A stretch of DNA of 41,893 nucleotides, taken from Candidatus Methanofastidiosum methylothiophilum (GTDB lineage Archaea; Methanobacteriota_B; Thermococci; Methanofastidiosales; Methanofastidiosaceae). The translations under genes were made by a program, and so were the position numbers. The notes under the pieces were generated by a model. That model had not been told where the DNA came from. It did not search any database and was given only the letters and a program-made list of their open reading frames with translations. The stretch covers positions 101,213-143,105 of the forward strand of contig LNJB01000001.1 of assembly GCA_001587595.1 (NCBI GenBank), given 5' to 3'. Below are positions 1-9,047 of the stretch, in pieces. Each line of letters opens with the position of its first letter. Position 1 is the first letter of the stretch.

Positions 1-347
1 CTTACAACTGATCTTATCCCGACTTCATATCCATTTTCTCCTTGAATTCCGTCAGCCACAATTACTTGAGGTACCTCTCTCAAATAGTCCATTATTATTT
101 TATAAATTTCTTTTCCAATTTCAATATCAAATCCTTTTTGGCCCACCCCAAGTTTGTAATCTTTGGGAACCATATAATGAACTTGGTCTGGCATCCTACC
201 TTTTTGAGTTGATGCAAAAAGATATTGGCCATCTTTAGTAATGACATAATATGGCTTCAAATAGTCAATGTAGAACTCTTCAGAAGGATTGAAAAATACT
301 CGATCTTCTGGGATAGTAAGATGTTTAAAAATACAAAAATTATTCAT
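1..347 (-). CDS. ATP-dependent phosphoenolpyruvate carboxykinase-like protein, N-terminal part (cut by window edge)
   Basis: This frame starts at ATG 345-347 and stays open to the window edge, giving about 115 residues. Two stretches resemble the N-terminal domain of ATP-type PEP carboxykinase: a GRMPDQVHYMV segment, comparable with the family's GRSPKDKYIV, and a later VADGIQGENGYEVGIRSV segment, comparable with the VVDAFCGANPDTRLSVRF region. The P-loop and metal-binding half of the enzyme would lie outside the window. The family converts oxaloacetate and ATP to PEP, CO2 and ADP. The start lies 9 bp after the stop of the upstream nuclease gene, so it is probably the last visible gene of the uvrC-nuclease transcript. 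The family call rests on two short segments and is only moderately secure. Confidence 0.5.
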   Translation of the reverse strand, partial: MNNFCIFKHLTIPEDRVFFNPSEEFYIDYLKPYYVITKDGQYLFASTQKGRMPDQVHYMVPKDYKLGVGQKGFDIEIGKEIYKIIMDYLREVPQVIVADGIQGENGYEVGIRSVV

Positions 348-356
348 AAAAGCACC

Positions 357-1745
357 TTATATGCAGCTTGCAATATTCTCTTCAAATATGTGTAAAAACT
401 CTGTTAGTTTTTCAATTGGCACAAAAGCCCCACATGCAGGTGGGTGGCCTCCACCTTTTCCCCCCACTAATTCTGCACTTTTCTTTATTTCTTTCCCTAA
501 ATTTAAGCCTTTAAGCACCAACAATCTTGAACAGCGTGCAGAGATTTTATAAACATTTGGGTCATTTGGCAATGTTGTAAAAGCGACAATAGGTAAAAAA
601 GGATCTGTATCTCTATTTCCAAGAACTAAACTTGCTACAGTCCCTACAATTGTATCGTTTATCCCACTTCCATCAAAATACTGAAACTTTTCTTTCACTA
701 CTACTCCCCTACTCTCAACAAGACTCATGCTTCTGGCAATATTCTGTCTGTGTTTTCTAAGTAGTCCTAGCAAAATATCATAGTATATGCCCCTGTTTCC
801 CTTGCATACATAAAAACCAACTTCCGGCCTACCGTTTTTTCCACAGGCATTAAGGCATGTTGCAAATTCTGAAGCATCCCTTAATGGACTTCTCTCTTCC
901 TCATTTATGAGCGAGTAAGATTCCCCCATAATCATCTGGGGTATAAAAGAAACATATTCTTGTGGTACAGCCATTATTGTTTTTCTTATGATTTCTGTTG
1001 CTAGTCGCCTCTTCTCATCCCACGTCAGATCAGATACTGTTCTCCAATTTCCCTCATAGCAGGGGATACCCAAGCTATTAAGTAGAGCCATGGCATTAGA
1101 GTCACTTCCAGTGACGCCAGGGATTGGTGGATCAGAGAAAAATTGTAATGACTTATAAATCGGTCTTGTTGAACGCCCATATAAAAGTAAATCTTCTTGG
1201 GCTTTAACTAAACCTGATTCAATGCTATCAAGAAGAATGTCTCTATTTATTCCTTTTAATCCTCCCCAAGAACCTTGCATATCCCCTACCGCCCCAACTA
1301 GAGCAATTGAGGATAGATTCTTATTTTTACAATCAAGTTCTAACGATAAAAGATATGCTAATCCAGAGCCACTTACTTCTTCAGAACCACTATACCCATA
1401 CTTATTTGGATTTACTTCTAAAAAGTTTGATTCGGGGTATTCCCCTTGGTGGTGATCTAAGATAATTATCTCTCTGTCTTCGTATTTTGACATAAGATAA
1501 TCAATTTGTCCACTCCCCATGTCAAGAAATATCGTAAGTTCACCTAAATCAGAAGAAGGGATGCCATCAAGAGAAGTAAAATGAACATCGTGATTGATAT
1601 TTAGTCTGTCCAAGGCAAGAGATAAAATAGATGCAGAAGAAATGCCGTCTGCATCTATATGAGAAATAATTTTTATTTTAGAGCCTTTAGAATGTAATAT
1701 TTTGTCCTTTGCAGCACTTAATAGGTCAGCAAAATCAGAATCCAT
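357..1745 (-). CDS. Archaeal RecJ-like DHH-family single-strand nuclease (GAN type)
   Basis: The protein has the DHH phosphoesterase motifs in order: a SHIDADGISSA segment near the N-terminus, an LDMGSGQ segment, DHHQGE, GAVGDMQG, and a C-terminal DHHA1 motif of the GGKGGGHPPACGA type. These are manganese-dependent exonuclease signatures. The archaeal homologue GAN binds GINS in the replisome, so a role in replication or repair is likely from the family. The frame could extend to a GTG at 1796, but I chose ATG 1743-1745. From there the sequence (MDSDF...) matches where archaeal homologues begin, and a TATA-like stretch at about 1764-1775 sits just upstream. The gene follows uvrC on the same strand with a short gap, so the two DNA-repair functions may be co-transcribed. 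Confidence 0.85.
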   Translation of the reverse strand: MDSDFADLLSAAKDKILHSKGSKIKIISHIDADGISSASILSLALDRLNINHDVHFTSLDGIPSSDLGELTIFLDMGSGQIDYLMSKYEDREIIILDHHQGEYPESNFLEVNPNKYGYSGSEEVSGSGLAYLLSLELDCKNKNLSSIALVGAVGDMQGSWGGLKGINRDILLDSIESGLVKAQEDLLLYGRSTRPIYKSLQFFSDPPIPGVTGSDSNAMALLNSLGIPCYEGNWRTVSDLTWDEKRRLATEIIRKTIMAVPQEYVSFIPQMIMGESYSLINEEERSPLRDASEFATCLNACGKNGRPEVGFYVCKGNRGIYYDILLGLLRKHRQNIARSMSLVESRGVVVKEKFQYFDGSGINDTIVGTVASLVLGNRDTDPFLPIVAFTTLPNDPNVYKISARCSRLLVLKGLNLGKEIKKSAELVGGKGGGHPPACGAFVPIEKLTEFLHIFEENIASCI

Positions 1746-1814
1746 ACCCGTATTTAAAGCATACCATATATATAGTTTATTGTTATGGGTTTCCACTTTC
1801 GCCTACCGATATCC

Positions 1815-3539
1815 TTATTTTAATGTTTTAACATAATTAAATATTGCTTCAGAAAGAGATAGATTTTTTATAACTTCATCAATCTCTTCAATTTTAGCTT
1901 TCTTAATCTTTTCAATTGTACCAAACTTTTCGAACAATTTGGCTTTTCTTTTAGGGCCAAGTCCGCTTATGCTGTCTAAAGGGGAATTCATACTTGATTT
2001 TCTTTTCATGTTTCTCATGCTTTTAATGGCAAATCTGTGTGCTTCATCTCTCACCCTAATTAGTAAATTTTTGGAATGGGGATTCATTTCTGGATTTATA
2101 CCATCTTTAAAATATAAGTCTTCTTCTTGTTTTGCAAGAGCAACGGTTGGTATAGTTAGGCCAATCGATTCCAATATGGATAATGCTGCATTAAGATGCC
2201 CCTTACCTCCATCAATTAATATCAAGTCAGGGAGTATTTCTCTGTGTTTAAATCTTCTAGACAACATTTCTTTAAGGGACGCTACGTCATCCTGTTCCAA
2301 AACTGTTGTAATTTTATAAATTCTATAATTTTCCTTTGAAGGCTTACCATCGATGAAAGTAACTTGGGATCCTACTTTAATTTCAGAGCCTATGTTGGAA
2401 ATATCATAACCTTCAATTCTTCTAGGAAGGGCTTCGAGTCCAAGAGAAATCATAAGATCCTCTAAGGGTAATTTCTCTTTTGATGTTAAAAAAAGTTCAG
2501 CATTTTTTGTGGAAAGAAGGACTTCTTCTTTTTCACGTTGAGTCAATGCCGGAGTAATTGTTAAATCATTGCCCTCATTTGATAAAAATCTTTGAATTTC
2601 TTCCCTATCTGAAATATCAAAAGGCAAGATAATTTTGTTAGGTAAAAAACCATTTTTATAATATTGTTTTAGAAAAGAAGATAAAATTTCTTCTTTTTCA
2701 AATAAAGCTTCATCAATAATATAATTTTTTGTTCCGGTTAAGACACCTCTTCTTACTATGGCAATGCAAATACATATTGATTCCTTTTCATAGTAACCTA
2801 TGACATCTTTATTTATTGGGGTATCTAGGAAGATTTTTTGTTGTTCCATAGATTTTCTTATTGCATCTATTTTGTCCCTTATTATTAACGCTTTTTCATA
2901 TTGTAAATCTTTTGAATAAACGCCCATTTCTATAGTTAATCTTGAGATTAGCTCTTCCCCCTTATTTTCAAAGAACATCAATAATTCATCTACCCTTTTA
3001 TTGTATTCTTCTTTTGAGTTTGGATCCGAACAGGGGGCAGTACACCTATTAATGTGAAAGTTGAGACAGGGAATTTTATTCATTTTTTTACAGCTTCTTA
3101 GTTTGAATATATTTCTAGCAAGTGCTAGCATTTTTCTTGCTGCACCAACATCCGAATAAGGGCCAAAATAATGTGCCCCATCTTCTTCAATCTTTCTTGA
3201 GATAATAATTCTTGGAAAACTTTCATTAGTTATTTTAATATAAGGGTATCCTTTATCATCTCTAAAGTGAATGTTATAGCGCGGTTTTAATTTTTTTATG
3301 AAATTATATTCAAGTAAAAGTGCCTCTGTTTCGGTATCAGTAGCAATATACTCTATATCTTCAACACGACTCATAAGAAATGATACCCTATCGGGAATGT
3401 TTTTTTGAAAATAGGATGCCAATCTTTTTTTTAGAGATTTGGCCTTGCCTACATAAATAACGTTACCTTTTGAGTCTTTCATAAGATATACGCCAGGCTC
3501 TTCAGGGAACTTTATTTTAAGGTATAACTCATCACTCAT
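1815..3539 (-). CDS. uvrC: Excinuclease ABC subunit C (UvrC)
   Basis: UvrC makes the two incisions in nucleotide excision repair with UvrA and UvrB. All its domains can be seen: an N-terminal GIY-YIG nuclease (PGVYLMKDSKGNVIYVGKAKS, about residues 15-35), the cysteine-containing linker around 155-175, a UVR motif (EKALIIRDKIDAI, about 215-230), the RNase H-like nuclease (IEGYDISNIGS onwards, about 375-400), and a C-terminal helix-hairpin-helix (ISGLGPKRKAKLFEKFG, about 525-545). At 574 residues it is near the usual family length. This bacterial-type system occurs in some archaea, generally explained by transfer. uvrA and uvrB are not in the window. A TATA-like box lies about 25-35 bp upstream of the ATG. 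Confidence 0.97.
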   Translation of the reverse strand: MSDELYLKIKFPEEPGVYLMKDSKGNVIYVGKAKSLKKRLASYFQKNIPDRVSFLMSRVEDIEYIATDTETEALLLEYNFIKKLKPRYNIHFRDDKGYPYIKITNESFPRIIISRKIEEDGAHYFGPYSDVGAARKMLALARNIFKLRSCKKMNKIPCLNFHINRCTAPCSDPNSKEEYNKRVDELLMFFENKGEELISRLTIEMGVYSKDLQYEKALIIRDKIDAIRKSMEQQKIFLDTPINKDVIGYYEKESICICIAIVRRGVLTGTKNYIIDEALFEKEEILSSFLKQYYKNGFLPNKIILPFDISDREEIQRFLSNEGNDLTITPALTQREKEEVLLSTKNAELFLTSKEKLPLEDLMISLGLEALPRRIEGYDISNIGSEIKVGSQVTFIDGKPSKENYRIYKITTVLEQDDVASLKEMLSRRFKHREILPDLILIDGGKGHLNAALSILESIGLTIPTVALAKQEEDLYFKDGINPEMNPHSKNLLIRVRDEAHRFAIKSMRNMKRKSSMNSPLDSISGLGPKRKAKLFEKFGTIEKIKKAKIEEIDEVIKNLSLSEAIFNYVKTLK

Positions 3540-3649
3540 GTTAGTATTAGATTTGTTAGTTACAGTTTATAAGTTTTTAAAAAAATAAATATTATAAATG
3601 GTCTACAGTCCTTTTTGTAGGTAAAAGTCTGTTTGATGTCTCTTGTGTT
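3540..3649 (-). promoter_or_regulatory. uvrC promoter and MFS downstream region
   Basis: This 110-bp gap lies between uvrC and the upstream MFS gene on the same strand. On the minus strand an AAACTTATAAACTG stretch at about 3562-3575 is a good archaeal TATA-box candidate for uvrC, with the ATG about 25-30 bp further on. The half nearer the MFS gene holds a weak hairpin (CTACA 3603-3607 paired with TGTAG 3616-3620) that could be part of the 3' end of the MFS transcript. No small gene was seen. Confidence 0.4.
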
Positions 3650-4933
3650 CTAATCGCATGTCATTGTTTCTTTAATGAAAAAAGACATGATGTACACTAT
3701 AATTATACAAGCAAAGACAAATTTGAATGCCAAGCTATAAGCTTCAACTGGATAAACGCCTTCAAATCCCCCTACTAGATCTAAAATATATCCTAAAAAT
3801 GTCTGAAAGATAGCTGCGCCAACAAATGGAAAAACATTCACTATGCTTTGAGCTGTACCAGTTATTTCAAGAGGAAATTGCTCTTTAATTATGGCAAATA
3901 CTACAACATTTCCGCATCCAAAAAAGCCCATCCAAAATGAAAGAATGTACAAAAGAGTAATATTTATGCTTGCTGTAAAAAAGGAAATCAAAATCCAGGG
4001 TAATGAAAATAAAGAGAGCCATAATATAAGAACTTTTTTTCTACATTTCATTATTTTATCCGAAAAGTATCCGATTGATGGCGATCCTAGAAGCATTCCA
4101 ATACTAACAAACATTAGTATGAATCCGGATGTCGCTTTTGATAGATTATAAACATCTCTAAAGTAAGGATATGCCCATAAACCTTGATATGCTAACAAAG
4201 CCCCATAAGCAACAAACAACCAAATAGAGAGTATCCATACATCTTTATTTTTAAAGATTAGTTTTATATGTTCTCGGGAGAGGTATTGTTTCTTTGAAAT
4301 TGATTTCGGCCCTTCTACTTCTTTATTTTTATTGAGGTAGGCCTCTGGAGAATCTCTTATGAAAATCCAAGATATAACAGCTAGAAATATCGAAATTATC
4401 CCAATGACATAAAATGCATATCTCCACCCAAAATCATTTACAATTAAAGCTAGAGGATAAGATGCAGAAACAGCGCCTAAGTTACCAACTGCAAGCAATA
4501 TCCCAACAATTGTAGCATATTCTCTTTTAGAATACCATACAGAAAACAATTTTAATGCAGGGATCCATACCCCTGAAACACCAATGCCGATGATGAGTCG
4601 TGCAAAGAGTGCCATATTGAAATTCAATGCCATTCCAAATAAAAAAGACCCTATAGCTGAAAATATGGTTAAAAATGCAATTGTTTTTCTTGGGCCAATT
4701 GTATCAGAGAATATCCCTACAGGTATTTGAAATAAAGAATATGAATAAAAATACATTGAAGACAGAAGACCTAGAGATAACGCGGAAACTCCGAATTCAT
4801 GCAACAGATCCTTTGAGATTACTGCAGATGATACTCTATGAAAATAAACAAAAAAATACACAAGGAGGAGGGTAAATAAAAGAATCCACCTATATTTTTT
4901 CTCAGATAGCCCAAAAATAATATCTTTTACCAT
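3650..4933 (-). CDS. Major facilitator superfamily (MFS) transporter
   Basis: This is a hydrophobic protein of about 427 residues with roughly 12 membrane segments in two six-helix halves. The first cytoplasmic loop carries a recognisable MFS motif A (GIFSDTIGPRKT), with a related GYFSDKI stretch in the second half. A long hydrophilic loop (EAYLNKNKEVEGPKSISKK...) separates the halves. The substrate cannot be told from the sequence; organic-anion or sugar-phosphate porters share this general layout. The frame could start at a GTG at 4942, but that GTGAT is better read as the Shine-Dalgarno site for ATG 4931-4933. The gene sits between uvrC and the secreted TIM-barrel gene, all on the minus strand, and no functional link to either is evident. 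Confidence 0.85.
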   Translation of the reverse strand: MVKDIIFGLSEKKYRWILLFTLLLVYFFVYFHRVSSAVISKDLLHEFGVSALSLGLLSSMYFYSYSLFQIPVGIFSDTIGPRKTIAFLTIFSAIGSFLFGMALNFNMALFARLIIGIGVSGVWIPALKLFSVWYSKREYATIVGILLAVGNLGAVSASYPLALIVNDFGWRYAFYVIGIISIFLAVISWIFIRDSPEAYLNKNKEVEGPKSISKKQYLSREHIKLIFKNKDVWILSIWLFVAYGALLAYQGLWAYPYFRDVYNLSKATSGFILMFVSIGMLLGSPSIGYFSDKIMKCRKKVLILWLSLFSLPWILISFFTASINITLLYILSFWMGFFGCGNVVVFAIIKEQFPLEITGTAQSIVNVFPFVGAAIFQTFLGYILDLVGGFEGVYPVEAYSLAFKFVFACIIIVYIMSFFIKETMTCD

Positions 4934-4998
4934 AGCAATCACATAAAAATTTTTTAAAGATATATCAGTAAGAAATAATTAATATTTAAACTTATCCT

Positions 4999-7497
4999 TC
5001 AATATCTATTTGAATAATAAATAAGGAATAAAAATATAACAAATATAATGATTATGGTAAATCCAATAAACATTCTTGAAGAATAAACTTTATCAATTTC
5101 TATTTGAAGTGCATAGTTAATTTGTCCCAATACTATTTCTGCATTATCCGATTTGTCAAGAGATTCCCTATACCTCCCTTCTATAAAAGAATTTTTGGAA
5201 AGGCTATACTCTCTTTTACCAAATTGCAATTTTTCTGCTAGAAGAGAGTTATCTGATCCCAAATTTTTTGTGATTGTATATTTTGAATCTATGTCCTGGA
5301 TTAATTTATCTAGATTTCGGATTTTAAGTATTGATTGAGCCCTTAGGTTTGTTGTTTCTTCTTCTTTAATCTTTTTTATTTCTTGGATTTTTTCTTTTAA
5401 GAAATCATAATGGCCTTCATTATAAAGATTAATTAATTGGGCATCATCTATCCCCACTATTTCTTTATAGAGAGATAGTTTTAGAACTGAATCCCACATC
5501 TCTTCGTTAATTAGGTAGTTAGAGGATAAGGTCGTATATTTTGTTCCCCCATCTATTGAGTTTTGAATAATTGACTCAAATTCTTCATTTGTTAAAGGGG
5601 TACTTACTCCTTTGACTAAAGGTATGTCTAATACATAGGATATGCCTAATTCACGTAAGTTGTCGGCAAAATTTTTATTTTTTACAGCTATGTCTTCTGT
5701 AACTGGGGCAGTAACGACACACCTTGTTGCATAATTACCCAACATATTTAGATCTTGGCCATACTTCCTTGAGAAATTATTTGGATCCTTTTCATCAGTC
5801 TTAGCAGAAATCCATAATTCGACCTCATAATTAACTATCCTATTCTTGAGTGCTGAATAAAATTTTTCCATTTCATAGTTTTGCCAATTTGTAATTGTGC
5901 CGTCATCAATGTTAACGATTAGATTTTTTTTTGGCCATTCATAGATTAGAATTCCTCTGGAATTCATATATTTTAAGTATTCCGCTTCAGATTTAGAGTC
6001 ATAACTATATTCGTAAAAGTCTCCATTGGTAACTAAAATGGCATCTACATCGTAATTTTTTATTAAGTGCTCAACAGTATCTATATAGTATTTACCATAA
6101 TTACCTTGGGTAATCTCAATCATCGAAACTTTTGAAGTGCTTCTAGAAAATACATAGTCAAGCGCTGCAAAACTAGGATTAGCCTGTATGTATTCAGGGC
6201 TATTTAAGCTAAAACTAACTACAACTTTAAATCCTTCTTTTTTCAATTTATCTATCATTTTCTCTAAAGGATCGCCATTTGATAATTGGACTATATTACT
6301 ATATTCTTTTTCATGCCCCGCCCATCTAAAGTTGATCCAATATGGTCTTCCTGCACTAATTATTACTGTGTTGATATTACATTTCTTCCAAATAGGAATA
6401 TAATGGTCAAGATCAAGATTAAAGTATTCTCTAGAGTCAACTCGAACTGCCCAAATGTTTGTTGATTCCGCCCTTGATTTATTGATTCTTGAAAAACTCA
6501 GTGCTGTCCATGGCTCTCTTTGAAAATAAATAATCCCCTTGGTATAATCAGCACCGGAATAAACTAAATTTAAAAGGCCTATATCTTTATTCTCAACAGT
6601 AACGTATATGTCTCCATCATACTGAAGACTGTAACCATTTGTAGCATCTGAAACATATTCTAATGGTAAACCTTGACGTCTAAAAATAATAAAATCAACG
6701 TAATTTCCTATTTTTTTCACATCAATTCCAAAATCAGTATTCTCAAAATAATTTCTATACGTAGTGGGAGGAATAATAATTCCTAATTTAATTTTTTTAT
6801 TAATTCGGATATCCTGTGAAAGTTTGTTTAGATATTTAGCAAGCTCTTCCGATCTAAATATATTCCATTTAATCCATAATTCAGAATCATTTTGCTTTTC
6901 TATTTCTAAATTTAATCTTGAAGCAGACACACCATATTTTTTTGAAAATTCATTAATGCATTCAGGGCATTGGCAGTTCAGATTGTTTGCATATCCAAAA
7001 TACTCTAAAACTATACCATCTACTTTGTACCCATTTATTATCTCATCAATTATACTTTTTTCATAACTAAAACCTGTTTTTGGACACACCCAACCTTCTG
7101 ATTGTGGTCCGACAGATGCATAACCTTTATTAGCAGCAATAACATCATAAAATACTGGAATTATTGCATAAACTTTAATACTTTTTTTATGAGCCTCTTC
7201 TATCATTACAGAGAGTACGTCAAAGTTATAAAATGTGGGGGCTATTTTGCTGTTATAAAAGACTACCCCCGGAGAAGGATTTGTTCCAGTTCCTCTCTTT
7301 ACGTGCAAATAAATCGTATTAACGTTATTTTTTGAAGCAAGATCTATAAGGCGTGGTATGTCTTCTTGCGTCGCTATAGAAAATGAAGGTAAAATTTCAA
7401 TTGCATACCCACTACTCTGTCCAAAAATAGGGCTGAAATTTGAAAATAGGGGCACAAGCAAGAATATTACTAACAGAGTTTTTGAGATATTATTCAT
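4999..7497 (-). CDS. Secreted, membrane-anchored tandem TIM-barrel (glycoside-hydrolase-like) protein
   Basis: The protein has about 832 residues, with an N-terminal signal segment (TLLVIFLLVPLFSNFSPIFG) and a C-terminal membrane anchor (MFIGFTIIIIFVIFLFLIYY). Most of it should therefore sit outside the cell. Two similar halves each look like a glycoside-hydrolase-type TIM barrel. Each has an early strand (VNTIYLHVKRG; INTVIISAGRP), a helix with EEAHKKSIKVYAI or DKLKKEGFKVVVS, and a strand ending in VDGIVLEYFGY or VDAILVTNGDF. The first half also has a CQCPECINEFSKKYG segment typical of GHL10/DUF4015-like barrels. A charged coiled-coil stretch precedes the anchor. The substrate is unknown and may be a cell-surface glycan. 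The start is ATG 7495-7497, preceded by a GAGGT Shine-Dalgarno site; the frame also extends to a TTG at 7509. Confidence 0.7.
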   Translation of the reverse strand: MNNISKTLLVIFLLVPLFSNFSPIFGQSSGYAIEILPSFSIATQEDIPRLIDLASKNNVNTIYLHVKRGTGTNPSPGVVFYNSKIAPTFYNFDVLSVMIEEAHKKSIKVYAIIPVFYDVIAANKGYASVGPQSEGWVCPKTGFSYEKSIIDEIINGYKVDGIVLEYFGYANNLNCQCPECINEFSKKYGVSASRLNLEIEKQNDSELWIKWNIFRSEELAKYLNKLSQDIRINKKIKLGIIIPPTTYRNYFENTDFGIDVKKIGNYVDFIIFRRQGLPLEYVSDATNGYSLQYDGDIYVTVENKDIGLLNLVYSGADYTKGIIYFQREPWTALSFSRINKSRAESTNIWAVRVDSREYFNLDLDHYIPIWKKCNINTVIISAGRPYWINFRWAGHEKEYSNIVQLSNGDPLEKMIDKLKKEGFKVVVSFSLNSPEYIQANPSFAALDYVFSRSTSKVSMIEITQGNYGKYYIDTVEHLIKNYDVDAILVTNGDFYEYSYDSKSEAEYLKYMNSRGILIYEWPKKNLIVNIDDGTITNWQNYEMEKFYSALKNRIVNYEVELWISAKTDEKDPNNFSRKYGQDLNMLGNYATRCVVTAPVTEDIAVKNKNFADNLRELGISYVLDIPLVKGVSTPLTNEEFESIIQNSIDGGTKYTTLSSNYLINEEMWDSVLKLSLYKEIVGIDDAQLINLYNEGHYDFLKEKIQEIKKIKEEETTNLRAQSILKIRNLDKLIQDIDSKYTITKNLGSDNSLLAEKLQFGKREYSLSKNSFIEGRYRESLDKSDNAEIVLGQINYALQIEIDKVYSSRMFIGFTIIIIFVIFLFLIYYSNRY

Positions 7498-7512
7498 GGA
7501 AGACCTCAAAAA

Positions 7513-7740
7513 TTATCTAATTAACACATCCTTTCCAATAAAACTATTTCTATTTTTTATCTCCCTTCTAGCGACAATCTTGATGTAAGGATTTTCAACT
7601 GGACCGAATAACTCGATTATTTTGCCAACTTTTTTGTCGCCAACGTATGCTTCGACTCCAATATCTCTAATTTTAACTTTTTTTGATCTTAAGATAAAAA
7701 GCGGACCAATTGAATGAAGAATCCTTCCGATTGACTTCAT
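7513..7740 (-). CDS. gar1: H/ACA ribonucleoprotein subunit Gar1
   Basis: This 75-residue protein matches archaeal Gar1 along its length. It has an MKSIGRILHSIGPLFILRS start, a VKIRDIGVEAYVGDKKVGKI segment, the diagnostic FGPVENPYIKI motif, and a tail ending near FIGKDVLI. Gar1 is the small beta-barrel subunit of the H/ACA guide-RNA pseudouridylase, where it works with Cbf5, Nop10 and L7Ae. The frame runs further upstream to 7812, but that part overlaps the divergent gene and lacks similarity, so ATG 7738-7740 is the start. The gene is transcribed away from the gamma-lyase gene from a compact shared promoter. The stop lies 15 bp before the start of the TIM-barrel gene. Confidence 0.85.
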   Translation of the reverse strand: MKSIGRILHSIGPLFILRSKKVKIRDIGVEAYVGDKKVGKIIELFGPVENPYIKIVARREIKNRNSFIGKDVLIR

Positions 7741-7796
7741 AAAAGATACTTTTATAATGTTCTTTATAAATATTTGGAATATATTGAGGTGATATG
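7741..7796. promoter_or_regulatory. Compact divergent promoter (gar1 / PLP gamma-lyase)
   Basis: Only 56 bp separate the two start codons. A self-complementary TTTATAAA at 7763-7770 is a TATA-box candidate readable in both directions, about 25-30 bp from each expected transcription start. Another TTTTATAATG stretch at 7750-7759 is an alternative for the plus strand. A strong GAGGTGAT Shine-Dalgarno site at 7786-7793 serves the plus-strand gene. Confidence 0.55.
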
Positions 7797-9029
7797 ATGG
7801 AAAAAGATACAATTGTTATTAGCAAAGGTTATGACCCATTGAAATATAACGGGGCAGTTAAACCACCCATATTTTTAACAAGCACTTATAAGTTCAAAAG
7901 TGCTGAAGAAGGAGAATCTTTTATTAGAGTTGCACTAGGACTTGATAAAGGAGAAGGCGGTTTCGTATACTCGAGATTCTCAAATCCAAATTTTGATATT
8001 GTTGAGGAAAGGCTTTCATTGTTGGAAGGTGCTAAGTCAGCAGCAGTGTTTTGTTCAGGCATGGCTGCAATTACTTCAACTTTGCTAGCTTTTGTAAAGA
8101 ACGGGGATTATATATTTTATACAAATCCTTTGTATGGTGGGACAGAATTTCTTTTTAAAGAATTCTTTGAAAAAATGGGCGTTTCTACCTTACATGTAAA
8201 TGCAGGTTCAGAATCACCAAAATTGATGGAATCGATGATTAATTCATATAAAGGAAAGTTGAAAGGGAAATCTGTTATTTTATACATTGAAACTCCTGCA
8301 AATCCCAATAATGTTATGGTTGATCTTGGAGCTATAGTAAAAATAAGAGACAAATTAATAAAAGAAGGAATAAACGCTAAAGTTTTTGTTGACAATACTT
8401 TTATGGGCCCTATCTTCCAATCTCCTTTGGAACAAAAAGTAGATATAGTTCTTTATTCTGCAACTAAGTTTATTGGTGGTCATTCCGATGTTATAGCTGG
8501 GGCTGTACTCGGTTCAGAAGAGGACATCTCTAAGATTAAGGGAATTAGGGGAATGATCGGAACAAACGGAAATCCATTTGATTCTTGGCTTATGGCAAGA
8601 TCTTTAGAAACTGTCCATATCAGAATGCAGAGACAGATGGAAAATGCAAAAAAAATAGCTGAGTTTTTATCAAAGCACCCTAAGGTAGATAGGGTAATTT
8701 ATCCGGAGTTATACGATAAGAAGAGTGAACAGTATAGAATATATAAAAAGCAGTGCAAGGGCCCAGGATCATTGATGTCCTTCTATATAAAAGGGGGGAA
8801 AAAAGAAGCATTCAAATTTTTGAACAATATTAAACTATGTAAATTAGCTGTTAGCCTTGGAGGCACAGAATCCTTAATCGAACATCCAAAAGCAATGACA
8901 CATTCAGAAGTTGATGAAAATACCTTAAAAGATGCAGAAATAACGGATAATATGATAAGATTATCTGTTGGAATAGAGAACTACCAAGATCTTATTAACG
9001 ATCTAAAATCAGCATTAGACAAAATTTAA
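7797..9029 (+). CDS. Cys/Met-metabolism PLP enzyme, methionine gamma-lyase / cystathionine gamma-synthase family
   Basis: This is a fold-type I PLP enzyme of about 410 residues. The PLP lysine sits in SATKFIGGHSD (about residue 224), with YSRFSNPN, FCSGMAAI, NPLYGGT, ETPANP and FVDNTFMGP upstream and SLGGTESLIEHP near the C-terminus. These are conserved marks of the cystathionine gamma-synthase, cystathionine gamma-lyase, methionine gamma-lyase and O-acetylhomoserine sulfhydrylase family. The cysteine typical of well-studied methionine gamma-lyases after the active-site Tyr-Gly is glycine here, so the specificity is open. If it is a methionine gamma-lyase it would release methanethiol, 2-oxobutyrate and ammonia. 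Start: GAGGTGAT ends at 7793, which favours the second of two tandem ATGs (7797); 7794 is also possible. Confidence 0.88.
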   Translation: MEKDTIVISKGYDPLKYNGAVKPPIFLTSTYKFKSAEEGESFIRVALGLDKGEGGFVYSRFSNPNFDIVEERLSLLEGAKSAAVFCSGMAAITSTLLAFVKNGDYIFYTNPLYGGTEFLFKEFFEKMGVSTLHVNAGSESPKLMESMINSYKGKLKGKSVILYIETPANPNNVMVDLGAIVKIRDKLIKEGINAKVFVDNTFMGPIFQSPLEQKVDIVLYSATKFIGGHSDVIAGAVLGSEEDISKIKGIRGMIGTNGNPFDSWLMARSLETVHIRMQRQMENAKKIAEFLSKHPKVDRVIYPELYDKKSEQYRIYKKQCKGPGSLMSFYIKGGKKEAFKFLNNIKLCKLAVSLGGTESLIEHPKAMTHSEVDENTLKDAEITDNMIRLSVGIENYQDLINDLKSALDKI

Positions 9030-9047
9030 TTAAAAAATAAATTTTTT
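9030..9047. terminator. T-rich convergent terminator region
   Basis: The gap between the convergent gamma-lyase gene and the small unknown gene is 18 bp. It is almost entirely A/T, with a run of seven T on the plus strand (9041-9047) and TTTTTTAATTAA on the minus strand. Archaeal intrinsic termination depends mainly on such T-runs, so this short gap could end both transcripts. Confidence 0.45.

Noticed and set aside
7741-7812. N-terminal extension of Gar1 to 7812
   Set aside because: It would overlap the divergent gene's start and has no similarity to Gar1; the family start matches ATG 7740.
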